Assembly (NCBI GenBank): GCA_023846275.1
Contig: CM043875.1
Location: 24,842,851 to 24,906,850, forward strand
Source of the DNA: Vanilla planifolia
Taxonomy: Eukaryota > Streptophyta > Magnoliopsida > Asparagales > Orchidaceae
Length of the DNA stretch: 64,000 nucleotides
Reading direction: 5' to 3'
Shown: positions 23,458 through 37,110 of the stretch, piece after piece
How the letters are laid out: every line of letters starts with the position of its first letter
Position numbering within the stretch: the stretch's first letter is position 1
The notes under the pieces: generated by a model
What the model saw: only the letters and a program-made list of their open reading frames with translations
Told to the model about the DNA's origin: nothing
Database searches by the model: none
Translations under genes and position numbers: made by a program

Positions 23458-26226
23458 TCACCCAGAAGGCAAGAGAAACTCTCTTTTAGCTGCCATCACA
23501 CAACTAGCATGAATAAGAGTGCTATATGTTGACAAATTTGGCATTATACTTCTTCTAATCATATCATCATACAAGTCAAAAGCTTTCTTCAGTTCCCCTA
23601 TCAATGTACACCCATATATTAGAAAATTGTATGCTAAAGTGTCAGGTTCTATCCCCTCTCTTAGCATCTCTTCCCACAGCTTAAAAGCTTCTGCTAAATC
23701 ACCTTGTTTGCTGTTCCCATATAACAGGGTTGAATAGCTGATGCGATCAGGGAGTAGACCATTACTCTTCATATCACCCAAAAGCCTGTTAGCATCTTGA
23801 ATCCTCCCTGCTTTGCAGAACCCCTTAATCAGTATATTGTAAGTAACTGTGTTTGCAAACAGCTCTTTAACCATCACCTCATGCAAGCTTATAGCTTCTT
23901 CCAGTTTCCCTTTAACCACAAGGTGATCTAGGAAGCACCCATAGGTGATATGATTCGGAAGAAATCCAGTTACCAACATTTCTTTACAAAGCAGCTCTGC
24001 TTTATGAGAAAAACCAGCCTTGCAAAGGCCATCTATGAGGACATTGTAGGTGACAGTATTGGGTACACTGCCATGATCTCTCATCCTGTCCCAAAAACCT
24101 AGTGCCTGCGTGAGTTTTCCTTTGCGGGAATAGACATCAATTATGTTGGTAAAAACAACATGATCAGGTTTTATTCCCTTATCAACCATCTCCTTACACA
24201 ATAAATAAGAACCAAAAAAATCACTATAATTAAGATAACCAAGAATAAGCACACTATAGCAGATAACATCCATTTGTACTCCTTTATCTACCATCTGCTT
24301 CAACAGCTTATAAGCATCTTCTATTCTTCCATTTCTGCACAACCCGTGTAGAAGGGCACTGCAGGAGATATTGTTCAACATTTTATTCTTACTATACAGG
24401 TCTTCTGCAAACTCCATGGCCTCAGATGTCCTCCCATTCCCACATAATGCAGTTATTAAAGGTCTGTAAGTATAGTTGTCAGTACTTAAACCTTTTAGCA
24501 CCATTTCATCGTACAGCTTGAAAGCCCTTACAGTGTCCCCAGTCCTGCAATATCCATCTATCATGACATTGTAAGTTACTTCATTTGGAAGCACACCATG
24601 ATGAACCATTTCATCAAAGAGCTTGGTTGCCTCGTCCATTTTATCAGCACGGCAAAATCCGTCAATAAGTGCAGTGAAAGAATGTGTGTTCCAGGCCACA
24701 CCACTTTCAGGCATCTGGTGATGAAGCTTTAAAGCAGCTTCAAAATTCCGCTTCCTGCAGTATGCACTTATCAGAGGAGTGTAAGTTAATCCATTTGGCA
24801 TCAAACCATCGGCTCTTATCTCTTCCAATAAATTCTGAGCATTTTTCAGTTTACCTGCTTTACAATATCCATTTATTAGAGAATTATAGGAATATAAAGA
24901 AATCGGTAGGCCTTCCTTCCTCATCTTATCAAAAAGACTACAACCATCCTCCATCTTTCCCCGCTTGCACAATGAATTAATCAAAATGTTGTACGTAACA
25001 TCATTTGGCAACAGGTTATTCACTCTCATCTTTATGAAAAGCGATTCAGCCTCTTCATATTTCTTGCATTTATACAAAGAATCAATCACTGTGTTATATA
25101 CAAACAAATTTGGAGTTTTCCCTATTTTCCCCATCCTCTCAATCAAATCAAAAGCATCCTGCATTCTACCCTCCTTAACAAGTGCAATCACTATAGAAGA
25201 ACAAACAGCTTCGTTTGGAGCCAATTCTAGCGCCAACATCTCATTCATCAATTTCAATGCCATACGCAGCTCCCCTGCCTTGCAGAGCCCAAGCACCAGC
25301 GTAGAGTAGGTCACATGGTTCGCCTTCAAACCTTTCTCTAGCAATGAATCCTTCACCCTCACCGCCTCCATTGCCCTCTGATTCTTGCACAACCCATGGA
25401 TCAGCACATTATATGTCATCAAGTTCGCTGCAGAAACTCCATATTTTTCCATCTCGGAAACCAAATCCCAGGCCCTGCCCAAGTTATTCACCTCGCAGAA
25501 GCACTTCACCATGGCGGTGTAGATAAAAGCGTCAGCATGAATCCCATTGTTTTCAGTAATTTCATCGAATAGCTGAATGGCAAAACTAAAGCGCCTAATT
25601 TTGACTAGACCATGGATCACGTCGCTGAAAGTTCGCACCTCTGGCACCATTCCTGCGGTCAAAGAGAGGCGGAGTACGGAATGGGCGTCGAAAATGTGTC
25701 GAACCTGGATGTAAGCTTGGATGAGGAAGTCAAGGAGGGGAGACGCGCCAGTGGCATCGCAGGCGCGGAGAGAATCGGAAAGGGAGAGGAACGCTTCCGC
25801 TGGAGAGGTGGGGCGAGCTACGAGAGATTGGAGGACGGAACAGGCAGGCCATCGAAGGCCAGCACGGATGAGCGAGTGGGCGAGGAGAAAGAAGGAAAGT
25901 GGGGAATGAGGAAAGCGGAAATGCAAGCCGAGGAAGTTGAAGAAGCGGAGGGCAAGGCGGGGTTGATCTTTAGTTCGCAGAATAAGAAGCTCAACGTGGC
26001 GTGGGCGCATGTGGTAGGAGACGAAGGAAGTGGAAAGGGCGGCATGCCAGCCCTGGTGCCTCGAGTAGAGGATACCAAGTAGGACCTTCACAAAAGATTC
26101 ATCCGTCTCAGAGGACGAAGGAGACGACAAAGCGGGGGAGAGTAGTCTGGTCGAAGAGGGATTAACCAGAGGAGAGAAGCGGGGAGGACGCATCGGCGGC
26201 AGCTTGGAGAAGCCGCCCAAAAGCAT
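23458..26226 (-). CDS. P-class pentatricopeptide repeat protein, At5g59900-like
   Basis: A single intact exon of 922 codons. P-class PPR proteins are RNA-binding solenoids that stabilise, process or help translate specific mitochondrial or plastid transcripts. The first ~60 residues are Ser/Pro/Arg-rich with few acids, a plausible organelle targeting peptide. From about residue 195 onward I count about 20 consecutive 35-residue motifs of the VTYNxLIxGLCKxG type plus a partial last one, with no E, DYW or SMR domain. The stretch SLRACDATGASPLLDFLIQA and the order of motifs that follow resemble Arabidopsis At5g59900, which is also intronless and about 900 residues. The ATG at 26224-26226 is the first in frame and gives the expected length. 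The 5' third is GC-rich and the 3' part AT-richer, a monocot-like gradient. The exact RNA target is unknown. The C-terminus is short after the last motif. Confidence 0.93.
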   Translation of the reverse strand: MLLGGFSKLPPMRPPRFSPLVNPSSTRLLSPALSSPSSSETDESFVKVLLGILYSRHQGWHAALSTSFVSYHMRPRHVELLILRTKDQPRLALRFFNFLGLHFRFPHSPLSFFLLAHSLIRAGLRWPACSVLQSLVARPTSPAEAFLSLSDSLRACDATGASPLLDFLIQAYIQVRHIFDAHSVLRLSLTAGMVPEVRTFSDVIHGLVKIRRFSFAIQLFDEITENNGIHADAFIYTAMVKCFCEVNNLGRAWDLVSEMEKYGVSAANLMTYNVLIHGLCKNQRAMEAVRVKDSLLEKGLKANHVTYSTLVLGLCKAGELRMALKLMNEMLALELAPNEAVCSSIVIALVKEGRMQDAFDLIERMGKIGKTPNLFVYNTVIDSLYKCKKYEEAESLFIKMRVNNLLPNDVTYNILINSLCKRGKMEDGCSLFDKMRKEGLPISLYSYNSLINGYCKAGKLKNAQNLLEEIRADGLMPNGLTYTPLISAYCRKRNFEAALKLHHQMPESGVAWNTHSFTALIDGFCRADKMDEATKLFDEMVHHGVLPNEVTYNVMIDGYCRTGDTVRAFKLYDEMVLKGLSTDNYTYRPLITALCGNGRTSEAMEFAEDLYSKNKMLNNISCSALLHGLCRNGRIEDAYKLLKQMVDKGVQMDVICYSVLILGYLNYSDFFGSYLLCKEMVDKGIKPDHVVFTNIIDVYSRKGKLTQALGFWDRMRDHGSVPNTVTYNVLIDGLCKAGFSHKAELLCKEMLVTGFLPNHITYGCFLDHLVVKGKLEEAISLHEVMVKELFANTVTYNILIKGFCKAGRIQDANRLLGDMKSNGLLPDRISYSTLLYGNSKQGDLAEAFKLWEEMLREGIEPDTLAYNFLIYGCTLIGELKKAFDLYDDMIRRSIMPNLSTYSTLIHASCVMAAKREFLLPSG

Positions 26227-27088
26227 TTGGGGATCGGAAAGATGAAGTTGTTTCGTCGCTCATTAATGGATAAATTAGTTTTAAAATTTTAAAATATTAT
26301 TAAAAAAACATTGTTAATATAAAATAAATAAATAAATTTAACAAATTCTATCCTAAAATACTGCTAAAATGATGTGTTTTATTAAAATATTTTTAACAAT
26401 ATTTAATAAAATAATAATTATTTTGAAATAGCAAAAAATATGTTTTAATTTGTTTATGGAAAAATAAAATGAACTTTCTTTTAATATCATTTGCGCTCAA
26501 ACATTTTTAATGACCCAACATTTTTTTATTTTGTTTTTTTTATAAAACTCGTGTTTTAAAATAATACCAATGGAATATTTAATTATGTTTTTAAAAAAAG
26601 ATTTTAACAAAATTGAGTTTGAAAAATATATAGGAAATAAAACTTCAGTAATGACATGTATTTTCTGAACTTGTAAATGCATATCTTAAATTTTGTCTTA
26701 ATTGATTTATGAAATTAATTGATATTGTCTTAATGCTAATGTTGGTAAATATAATTGTCATGTGCTACAATAGATCGATCATTTATTTTTGAAGTTTTAA
26801 ACTCATTTAAAATCTTATTTTTGTATTTTTTATTTAAAAATATATAATATTTATATATCCATAAAATTGAATCAAATAGGTAAACCTTTAATGACACATG
26901 TGACTAGCATGTAAATACATATATTAGTTGACAAATTTTACACAAAACATTTTTGAAAAAAAAAAGAAATAGACTCACTACATACTTTATCATCTTTAAT
27001 TAGCCTTTCTAACAATATTTTTATAATTTAGTAAATATAATTTTAATATGGCATAAACTAAGTATCAATTTTGCCTCTATGCTAAAAA

Positions 27089-27136
<48 letters not shown>

Positions 27137-30100
27137 TTACAATTTAATTCTATAATAAAGTTATATACGAAAACTTCGTTTGCATTTTTTTAACAACAAT
27201 ATCACATGAAAATTTTCATGGTATTTTTTAAGAAAGAAAGAGAATATTGTTTTAAAACTCGAGATGACTTCATAAATCATAATAATATTTAGGATAATTA
27301 TTTGTAATATCGAACTTTTGTAATTTATATTGAATTCTACTATCTAATAGTCATTTTCTTCAATAGTTTTGTTGAAAGTTTGCTCAAATTTGTCATTTTT
27401 ACATGATTTTAGAAGTCCCAAAAGAAAACTCACATATAGGGATTATGAAGGTTATCACATTTATATCATCTTTATGCAATGCATTGTTCTCTAATAAAAA
27501 TGATTTGAACACAATTTATATTTTGCATTGTGGTGGAGCATAGCAAGTTGATAGCGTTGTGTTTGTTTTCGATAGGAATTGGATGAAATTTGTTACTAAA
27601 AATCAATTTCAGTTAGTTTTGATTAATCTCGATTAGCTTTGACTAGTATTGAATAGTTTTGGTCGATTTTCGAACAAAATTCTTATTTTATAATTTAAAA
27701 AAGTAATAATATCTTTAAATTATTATTTTTTTCAATATCTAAAGTATTATACAAAATCACTTGAAATAATTCAAAATCATTCTAAATATACCTAAAAATT
27801 ATCAAAATTGAAATCAAATACTTAAATTACTAAAAACATTGAAATTTGATTTTCATTCACATAACTAAAACTAAGAATGAAGTGTCCAATGTTAATGTTT
27901 AATTTTGTTTCAAAATCACTCTTTGTTATCTCTAAACACCATAATTTATTTAAATTATCATTGTCAAATTTTAATTCTCTTGTCTTTCATGCTTAGAATG
28001 TTCACAACAATTCAAATGCAACTCCTTTGTTAATGTTTGAAGTATTATCAAACTTATAGTTTTGTTTGATTCAGATGAAAACAATAGAATCATTATAAGA
28101 TTTATCAAAGTAACACAAAATTAGGCAAAAAAAAAAAAAAAAAGAAAATGAGACAACAAAGAAGCCTTTGTTATGTTAATTCTTATATAGAGATGAAATT
28201 CTCAAACCTAACTATGAGTCTCTTAAAGTCTTAAAAATATGTCGATTCTATCAAAAATCCTTCACCTTAATCATGGCATCTATGTAGTTATATATATTGT
28301 GAGAACCAAAAGAATTCCATGGCTTTAAGGCTTTTAAAAAGTGCTTTTGCATACACTTAAGACTTGTGATGAAAAATTGTATTCCAATTTATCATTAAAT
28401 CAATCACATATTTCATCTTAACCCTCCCAACACAATTTCATGGCATCATCCAATTTTAATCACAAATGAATTACTTTATAATAATAATAGTTACACATAA
28501 ATTATTTTTTTTGTGACAATTATCCTTTATTAGTATGTTGTATGTATTATCTAATAGTTACAAAACATGAGATAATGGTAGCTAAACAAAAGGAAATGGA
28601 AGGTTCTCCAATGAAATTATAAGTGGAGCTTTAGAAATAAGTGGTCAGAATTAAAAGAAAATTATTAAAATCCATCAAGTATGAAGGCGAGAAGTTATTC
28701 GTATGAAGAGTCAGAAAAAATTGTAGGATATGAAAGGGAAAGAAGTAGGAAAGAACATGGATAATAATAAAGAAAAAAGGGAAATGTTGATTGTAGGATT
28801 TTTAACAAAATTATAACATATTGCATTGGTTGAGAGATAGAATGGAAGAAGAGAAAGAGGAGGTACTACCAAGATGTTGGAAAATATTAATATGAAATTG
28901 CAAAACAAATCCAAAGATTTGAGAGAGTTTTAATGTATAGGTATTATAGCTTTGTTGTAATAAATAGAAAGGAGAAGGAAATTGTTTATTTTGAGAATTC
29001 ATTTCATGATGTGATCACTGCTTTCAAGGCAGAAAAGCATATATCTATATGTATAAGCGTGATATGACTTTATTTAAACTTAGTGATCCTATTAAGCAAA
29101 TATCAATATAAATAACTTGAGGTAAATGTTTGTAATTATGGCAAACCCTCATTAAACATCTTAGATTTTGGTATCACAATATCTATTTTTTTCTTTTCTC
29201 TTAACATTTAAAATTATTTTTTTATTTTTTACGAAAAATAACATAAACTAATCTTTATCATGTTATAGTCAACTAGTGGAAACATATTTTATAATCATGT
29301 AGAAACAAAATGCTTTCATATTTTTTTAAAGACACATGAATATATAATATAAAAAAATCATATTTTTTAATATTTTTTACTCAAATAAAATATACATAAT
29401 AATTATATATCTAATGATATGCATAATATCTAAATCATCATGTGATAACTCTTACTCTATCTGATCTGTTTATAAGATATTCTCATCCTAAGCACTTGCC
29501 AGTAGACTTGGTTTCAGATTAGAAACAACAAAAGTAGAAGCATGATAATAAAGATGAGCAAAAGAAAAATGAATGAAAAAGAACATTTTAGTCACAAGGA
29601 GATTGAATTTTTTAAGAAGATTTTTTTCAAGAGATTTTGAATTAATGAAACATTGATTTTCAAAACTTTCTAAATTCTCTAAATTCTATCTGAATTTTGT
29701 TTGAGTTATTTCAAACATTATTTCAACATTTTTGTATAAAAATTAACATACAATATTTTATCATAAAAATACATGTGATTTTGACCAGAAATTATAAATT
29801 CTCTAAATTTTATAAATTCCACAAAATTTTGCAATCACAAGTACTATTCTTATGTGCAAACATCCTTTTGTGTGTGCATTGACTATGGTGACATATTAGG
29901 CGTACCTACCATGCTCGTACAAAACATGCACACAGCCACTGATAGATAGGGCACATGTACGTTTCATATGCACCTATTTCGTGTAAACATAAGCACAAGC
30001 ACTTGATTCATCGCTTCCTTTTACGTGTGCACTTGCCCCTCTATGCACAATGCTTAGCTAATGATTTGCATTGTGCAATTCATTGGCTTGCAGCTTGTAT

Positions 30101-33100
30101 CTACACGCTATCCTACTGCTTTGTATTGCATTATTATTTTATCTCCTCCCTTGATTTTTTTAATCCATTTTAGATTTAATGAACTTGGTAGTGATCTCTT
30201 GATCACCATCTTGATAATCCCATATGATACCTTTCTTTGACTTGAAAGTATTATGTCAAATAAGCATAAACTAATCAACATTAGTTTTATGGAAAACAAA
30301 TTATATATTTATGTAAAGCATTACAAGTTTTGTGTAAAGGCCTTAGCTAACCATCTTCTTAATCAATTAGGAAGTCAAAATTTTATGCAAAAGAAATCAT
30401 ATAAGGATATTAAACATAATGAAGACTTGACGATATGATAAAATACCAAATACTAACCAAGTTAAAATCATATAAACAAAATTATTAGTAGTATATGATC
30501 CAAAGACAAGTTATATAGAAATATGTACAAAATTTTATACTAAAGTTTCATACTACTATGAATTACTCAATCTATATCAAATATTGCCCACTCTTAAAAC
30601 TCAACAATGTGGTCCTCTCTTGTGACATCAAAATTCTCATTTCTTAATATAGTAGATGTATGATTTGATGTATGACCAATGATATATGTACTATTGAGAA
30701 ATATAGATCTCAGTAAATAAATCTAATAAAATAACCAGAATAAAGAAGTATTATAATAAATAGATAATCATAATAAATAAAACATAATTCATACTATACT
30801 ATAATGATAAACCACATGTATTAATATGAAACTATGTCAAATAATGTTTATTTAAAGTAATCCAAATAAATGTAAGTTTTTATTTATTTTAATTTTTAAT
30901 TATTATATTCAATTCTTTTTAAATTATTATTCTCTTTGGATATAATAATCATGCTAATAAATGACCTTCAACCAACATTAATCCCTTTTATCCACATAAT
31001 AATAGATAAATGTCTAATTAGTAGATAGACACCCTATGATCTAAAATGCTAAGCCTAATGCCACTAGGAATGTATGGTACATATACCTTATGATCTAATA
31101 TATTGGACCTAGTATTGAGGATAATATCTCTAGAAATTATATTTCTATTTTAGTTAATCACATGTGAAATAATTATTTCATGTCATATGCAAATTATATA
31201 TATGTCAGTATAGATATTATGTTCAAAGTTAATAAACATTCCTATCTAATTTAAGCATTATTTATATTATATTACTTTTTATTTAAGTATTTTTTATAAT
31301 GTCATGAAATAAATAAAACCAAATGAACTGCTTAATCAATAAAACAAGGTGATGAGAAGTACAAAAAATCATAGAGATCATTCTAAATAATAAAAACATA
31401 AGTATTTTCTTGTAATATAAAAAAATAAAAAGATAATAATATCATGCTACATCATAAGTTATCGAATTTATCTACTTGATTTTTTGAAGTAATTCTTTTG
31501 TTTATCTACTCCTTCCTCAAAATTTTTTACTATAAAATATGAATGAAATGATCAATATATATCCTTCAAATAGTATAATTTTCAAGTCATTTTATCCCCA
31601 TAAATTACTTGTCTTATCATAGGTTTTTGCTTTGAATCATACCTATTTTAATTGTTTCATACAATTTTATAAAATATACTATAAATAATAATACTATCCT
31701 AGTGTAGTGCAATACATTTAGCTGTATAACTCATTTCTTATACATTTTTTATTAATACGATCATCTCATTGTATCATATGATTTTTTTACCAATTTTTAC
31801 ACAAAATTTGAATAGTACAATACAATATGTGCATATAATATTATATGATTAACCCCTTTATGCTATAGTAACTATGCACATTGAAGTAGGATTAATCATG
31901 ACAACCATCCTATCGTTTTGCCAAAAGCTCATTGTACCATATGATGATACCAACATAGTTGTACAACATGCTTCCATCAATGAAACCAAGACCTCCTCTT
32001 CTAACAAACCTGACACCACATACATCAAAATTAATTATAGAACTTACCTCATCGACAATGCCAATCGAATGAAAAATGTTCCTTGGACAGTGGAACAACT
32101 CCAACTACCTTAGATTTCTTCGCATGAAATGACTCAATGACATAACCAAACTCATTAGAAAAATTTCGCAAAATCTCCTGAAAATAATGCAGTGTTAGCT
32201 ATATATATGAGGCATAAGTGGTAGAAAGTTAGCTTTATATTAATCCGAAATCAAAATAATATTACTTTTATTGTTTTATTTTTATTTTGTCTCACAACTA
32301 AACATCCAAAATTTCATTCGCATAATTTTTATGCAAAATTTTCCTAAAACTCTAATTTGTTCACTATCAATTTGTTTTTAGTCTAGATAAAAAAATTAAT
32401 CCAATGAAACTCACACACTTATATTTGCAAATCTATCATCTACAAAAAAATGATTTGACATAAGTTGGAATTTAAAAATTATAAATCTACCTTAAAATAA
32501 TTTAGAAAATTATAATTACATTCATAGCTTTAAAAATTTATAAGTTATCTAGATCTCCAAAAAGTACATATCTAATATAGTTGGACTTATTTTGAAGAAT
32601 TATTTATATTGGTATGCTCAAATAATATGTTTGATCAACTTTAAAATTATGATATGCTCTGTAAACTTTTATTATTATTTTAATATATTTAAATATAAGC
32701 ATTATATTCTCAAAATTTAACTTTACTATATCAAATTATCTTATTACAGTTTCATGAGCTAAATTTTAAAGTTTATTACATATCTAATTTTGTAAAAATC
32801 GAGCTATTACACTTTAGGTAAAAACTTGTAAAAGTCATTTATAATAATATAATATAAATAAAATATGTAAAAAAAATTTTAAAAAAATGAAAACATGTAA
32901 ACATTTTATGCATATAAATATTTTGTATATTTACGCATTATTTTCTTTATTTATACTTTTTTTTATCTCTTTAAGGATTTAGTTTAGGAAAAAACCCTTT
33001 TAAGCAACAAATTAGATATGTTTAGAAACATATTATTCCACATTTAAACAAATTGAGTAAAAGTTCATTTGGCTCATATCTAGAATATATTATTTTGGTA

Positions 33101-33614
33101 CTACTTCAAAAAGCTTCACATCCTTTATTTTGAATATTTACTTCCCTTCACTAATTTTCTTTTGTTTTTCTCATCTTACTTTCATTTATTTTCTTATCTT
33201 TGTGATTATTGTTATAAATAAACTAGTCTTACATATTTATTATTACATAATCATATCAATAAGTGACTTGTAATTAAAGTAACACATTATTCATGTTCAT
33301 GTTTACAAATAATATATAAGTTATGATATAAAAAATATTTATATTTTACCATCATTCATAAATATCACTCCTTTTATCATCTCTTGATACATAAATTTAA
33401 GCAAGCATCATGCATTATTGATACAAATCATCTTTAATGTATATCAAGCTTATTTTGTTGCATCTTTAATTTAATTATTTTAATTAATTAATCAAAATCT
33501 CTATCTTAGTATTCATGTTGCATTCAAACAAATACAAATAGTTATATGGTATACCTTTCTTTTAAAATAGAGTAGTGGTTTTATTAAATCTTACTTAATT
33601 CTTTTAGTTCTTAC
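26227..33614. other. Long AT-rich intergenic region, no gene recognised
   Basis: The first few hundred bases should hold the PPR promoter and 5' UTR, but no clear TATA box can be singled out in such AT-rich DNA. Includes a TAA microsatellite (27101-27134) and an A run (28127-28143). All frames are short and low in complexity. Confidence 0.45.
27101..27134. repeat. (TAA)n microsatellite
   Basis: About eleven uninterrupted ATA/TAA trinucleotides, preceded by a short TA run. Confidence 0.9.
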
Positions 33615-34844
33615 TGTTGTATCCTTTGATGTGATGATCATAAAATCAAGCTAAATGATTACCAATGTCTTATTGAGCTTAACATTATTTCAGTTAAATC
33701 TTAAAGAGTACTGTAGTAGTATAGATTAGTTGGAGTAAGGACTGAAACATATATAGTGAATGAAGTTTGATGGTTCAACTTATTAATTTTGGATCCAAAG
33801 ATAATGATCTTTATGGAGTGGTTAATTCACAAAGAATTATATTTCTAAATTTTTATAATTAACATATTAAATATTTAATTTATTTATAATTATGATATAT
33901 AGGATTATCATCTTTTATACATATTTGAGTTGTATTAAGTTGCATTTATTTTTTTAATTTAGTCATATGTCTTTTTGACATCTTATAAAATTTCAAATAA
34001 ATTTTCAAATAAATTTTCAAATAATACATATATATATATATATAATATTTTTTGCATAGGCACTTAACCCTACCACTAAGCCCGAAGAGCTCGGTCAAGT
34101 GGCTCGTAGTATCGAACATGGGCCTTGGGGAGCTGTAGGCCAGGAGACCAACTAAAATTGAGGTGAGTTAGGCCCGATTATGAGTCTATAGTAGTTTTTG
34201 GTCAATCAATTTAGGGCATAACTCCTGAACTAATTTAAGTGTAATAAGTCTAGACAGACTTATGAATTGATTAAGTAAATGATCAGGTTAGGTCAAACCC
34301 ATATATACATAAATGCACTGGTGACACAAATCATCACTTTTTGAGAATATCAGGAGATAGTCAACCCCACTAAGCTGCATATTAAGCATAATGGAAGAAA
34401 TATAAGTACAAATCACATGAACTATTTTATAATGTGGGATTAAAAAAAGATGTTACCAAACTTGAATATTTTTGCATCAACTGATCATGCATTCTTGGGA
34501 TCGAATAGTCTAAATCGTGCCCACATTCATGAATAGTTTACTTCTAATCATTCATCTAGAATGGTTAATCGAATGACTAAGTGTCTTTTCTACTTCATGA
34601 ATAGTAATCCAATCATTATCATCATCCATCTGACTTTTGAATCCAATGTCTCAGATCTTATCTCATTGCAATTAGATTTGGACCTTTTATTGATGATTTC
34701 GATCAAACTATAGTTGCTCTATTCCCCTAGAATCGAACGATGACTATATGTTGTCTTCGTTCGTTTCACTTATAATGACTATCTTTCAAAAAAGTTGATT
34801 CTAGTTGTTGGGGGAGTTATTTTGGGAGTTTTTTTTATTTCAAC

Positions 34845-34853
34845 TATAAATAG
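34845..34853 (+). promoter_or_regulatory. LTR TATA box, first copy
   Basis: CAACTATAAATAGAG in tandem unit 1. The equivalent position of the relative LTR reads GACTATAAATAAAG at 58214. Confidence 0.5.
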
Positions 34854-36498
34854 AGTATATTTACTAACATTGATTTATGGAATCAAACTTGAGAAATTTC
34901 ATAAGAGCCCAAGTAAAATTCAAAATTGTAAGCAACGAATTTTTGTGTAATTATGGGAGCTATAGGTTTCCTTTAGTATTTAGTTTTTTCACTTTCATTT
35001 ACAATATTTTTTTACATCATCTTGGTAATATATGCATTATTTACTTAATCAATTTAGGGCATAACTCTTGAACTAATTTAAGTGTAATAAGTCTAGACAG
35101 ACTTATGAATTGATTAAGTAAATGCTCGGGTTAAGTCAAACCCATATATACATAAATGCACTGGTGACACAGATCATCACTTTTTGAGAATATCAGGAGA
35201 TAGTCAACCCCAATAAGCTGTATATTAAGCATAATGGAAGAAATATAAGTACAAATCACATGAACTATTTTATAATGTGGGATTAAAAAAAGATGTTACC
35301 AAACTTGAATATTTTTGCATCAACTGATCATGCATTCTTGGGATCGAATAGTCTAAATCGTGCCCACATTCATGAATAGTTTACTTCTAATCATTCATCT
35401 AGAATGGTTGATCGAATGATTAAGTGTCTTTTCTGCTTCATGAATAGTAATCCAATCATTATCATCATCCATCTGACTTTTGAATCCAATGTCCCAGATC
35501 TTATCTCATTGCAATTAGATTGGACCTTTTATTGATGATTTCAATCAAACTATAGTTGCTCTATTCCCCTAGAATCGAACGATGACTATATGTTGTCTTC
35601 GTTCGTTTCACTTATAATGACTATCTTTCAAAAAAAGTTGATTCTAGTTGTTGGGGGAGTTATTTTGATATTTACTAACATTGATTTATGGAATCAAACT
35701 TGAGAAATTTCATAAGAGCCCAAGTAAAATTCAAAATTGTGAGCAACGAATTTTTGTGTAATTATGGGAGCTATAGGTTTCCTTTAGTATTTAGTTTTTT
35801 CACTTTCATCTATAATATTTTTTTACATCATCTTGGTAACATCTGCATTATTTACTTAATCAATTTAGGGCATAACTCTTGAACTAATTTAAGTGTAATA
35901 AGTCTAGACAGACTTATGAATTGATTAAGTAAATGATCGGGTTAGGTCAAACCCATATATACATAAATGCACTGGTGACACAGATCATCACTTTTTGAGA
36001 ATATCAGGAGATAGTCAACCCCAATAAGCTGCATATTAAGCATAATGGAAGAAATATAAGTACAAATCACATGAACTATTTTATAATGTGGGATTAAAAA
36101 AAGACGTTACCAAACTTGAATATTTTTGCATCAACTGATCATGCATTCTTGGGATCGAATAGTCTAAATCATGCCCACATTCATGAATAGTTTACTTCTA
36201 ATCATTCATCTAGAATGGTTGATCGAATGACTAAGTGTCTTTTCTGCTTCATGAATAGTAATCCAATCATTATCATCATCCATCTGACTTTTGAATCCAA
36301 TATTCTAGATCTTATCTCATTGCAATTAGATTTGGACCTTTTATTGATGATTTCGATCAAACTATAGTTGCTCTATTCCCCTAAAATCGAACGATGACTA
36401 TATGTTGTCTTCGTTCCTTTCACTTATAATGACTATCTTTCAAAAAAGTTGATTCTAGTTATTGGGGGAGTTATTTTGGGAGTTTTTTTTATTTCAAC

Positions 36499-36507
36499 TA
36501 TAAATAG
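36499..36507 (+). promoter_or_regulatory. LTR TATA box, second copy
   Basis: The same CAACTATAAATAGAG in tandem unit 3. With the copy at 34845, this LTR carries two promoter cores 1.65 kb apart. Confidence 0.5.
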
Positions 36508-37110
36508 AGTATATATACTAACATTGATTTATGGAATCAAACTTGAGAAATTTCATAAGAGCCCAGGTAAAATTCAAAATTGTGAGCAACGAATTTTTGT
36601 GTAATTATGGGACCTATAGGTTTCCTTTAGTATTTAGTATTTTCACTTTCATCTACAATATTTTTTTACATCATCTTGGTAACATCTGCATTATTTATTA
36701 ATTACATCACTCTTGTTTTGAAGATTTAAAGGAGTAGAAATTTTGTATGCAAAACTTGTAAAGTTTTCAAATTTTTTTGTATAACCAAACATTTTGTGAA
36801 ATTTTGTGTCTCATTAAAGCACTAGTGTATATTTGATCTACCCCTAGTAGCTTCGATAAAAAGGAGTGATTAATGGAAGCTCGATCGGTGATTGGGGGTA
36901 GATGTAGGCATGAGTTTTGGCCAAACCACTTAAAACTCTTTATGTATTTCGTTTATTATCAAGCAATCTCATTTTGTTGATATTATTTTTTAAAAAATAA
37001 AATTTATTTTTAAGTATAATTTTTTTTTCTAATTCTTTTAAATAAAAAATTTGTTAAATGCATAATTCACCTCTCTCGAGTTCTATGTTTTGCTCACATA
37101 ATTTACAACA

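Larger units (their letters stand above)
34204..36697. repeat. Three tandem units of ~843, 811 and 840 bp inside the LTR
   Basis: Units 34204-35046, 35047-35857 and 35858-36697 each begin AATCAATTTAGGGCATAACT and run to a GCATTATTTA word. They differ by only a few percent by eye. Unit 2 lacks about 35 bases that in units 1 and 3 hold the TATA box. Because that deletion is confined to unit 2, it arose after, or in one step of, the triplication. Confidence 0.9.
33615..37110 (+). mobile_element. Solo-LTR-like element, copia (SIRE/Maximus-like) type, enlarged by internal tandem units
   Basis: Starts TGTTGTATCCTTTGATGTG and ends ATTTACAACA, and its two ends match those of the LTR at 56404-58834. 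Family-typical marks are the GATGATCAT block at the start, GGTAGATGTAGGCATGAG near 36898 followed by an AACCACTTAAA block, and CATAATTCACCTCTCTCGAG near the 3' end. These are features I associate with SIRE/Maximus copia LTRs. No primer-binding site or coding region follows, so it is solo. Flanking 5-mers (CTTAC, GTTAT) do not match. Inside are three tandem 0.81-0.84-kb units, raising the length to about 3.5 kb against 2.4 kb for its relative. Confidence 0.65.

Noticed and set aside
25612-26082. A 156-codon + strand frame inside the PPR gene
   Set aside because: It is the antisense of the GC-rich 5' part of the PPR coding region, which stays open by composition only.
34877-35882. Two identical 64-codon frames at 34877-35071 and 35688-35882 suggesting a duplicated gene
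   Set aside because: They lie at the same place in two tandem LTR units downstream of the LTR TATA. The identity comes from the recent tandem event, and the translation has no coding character.
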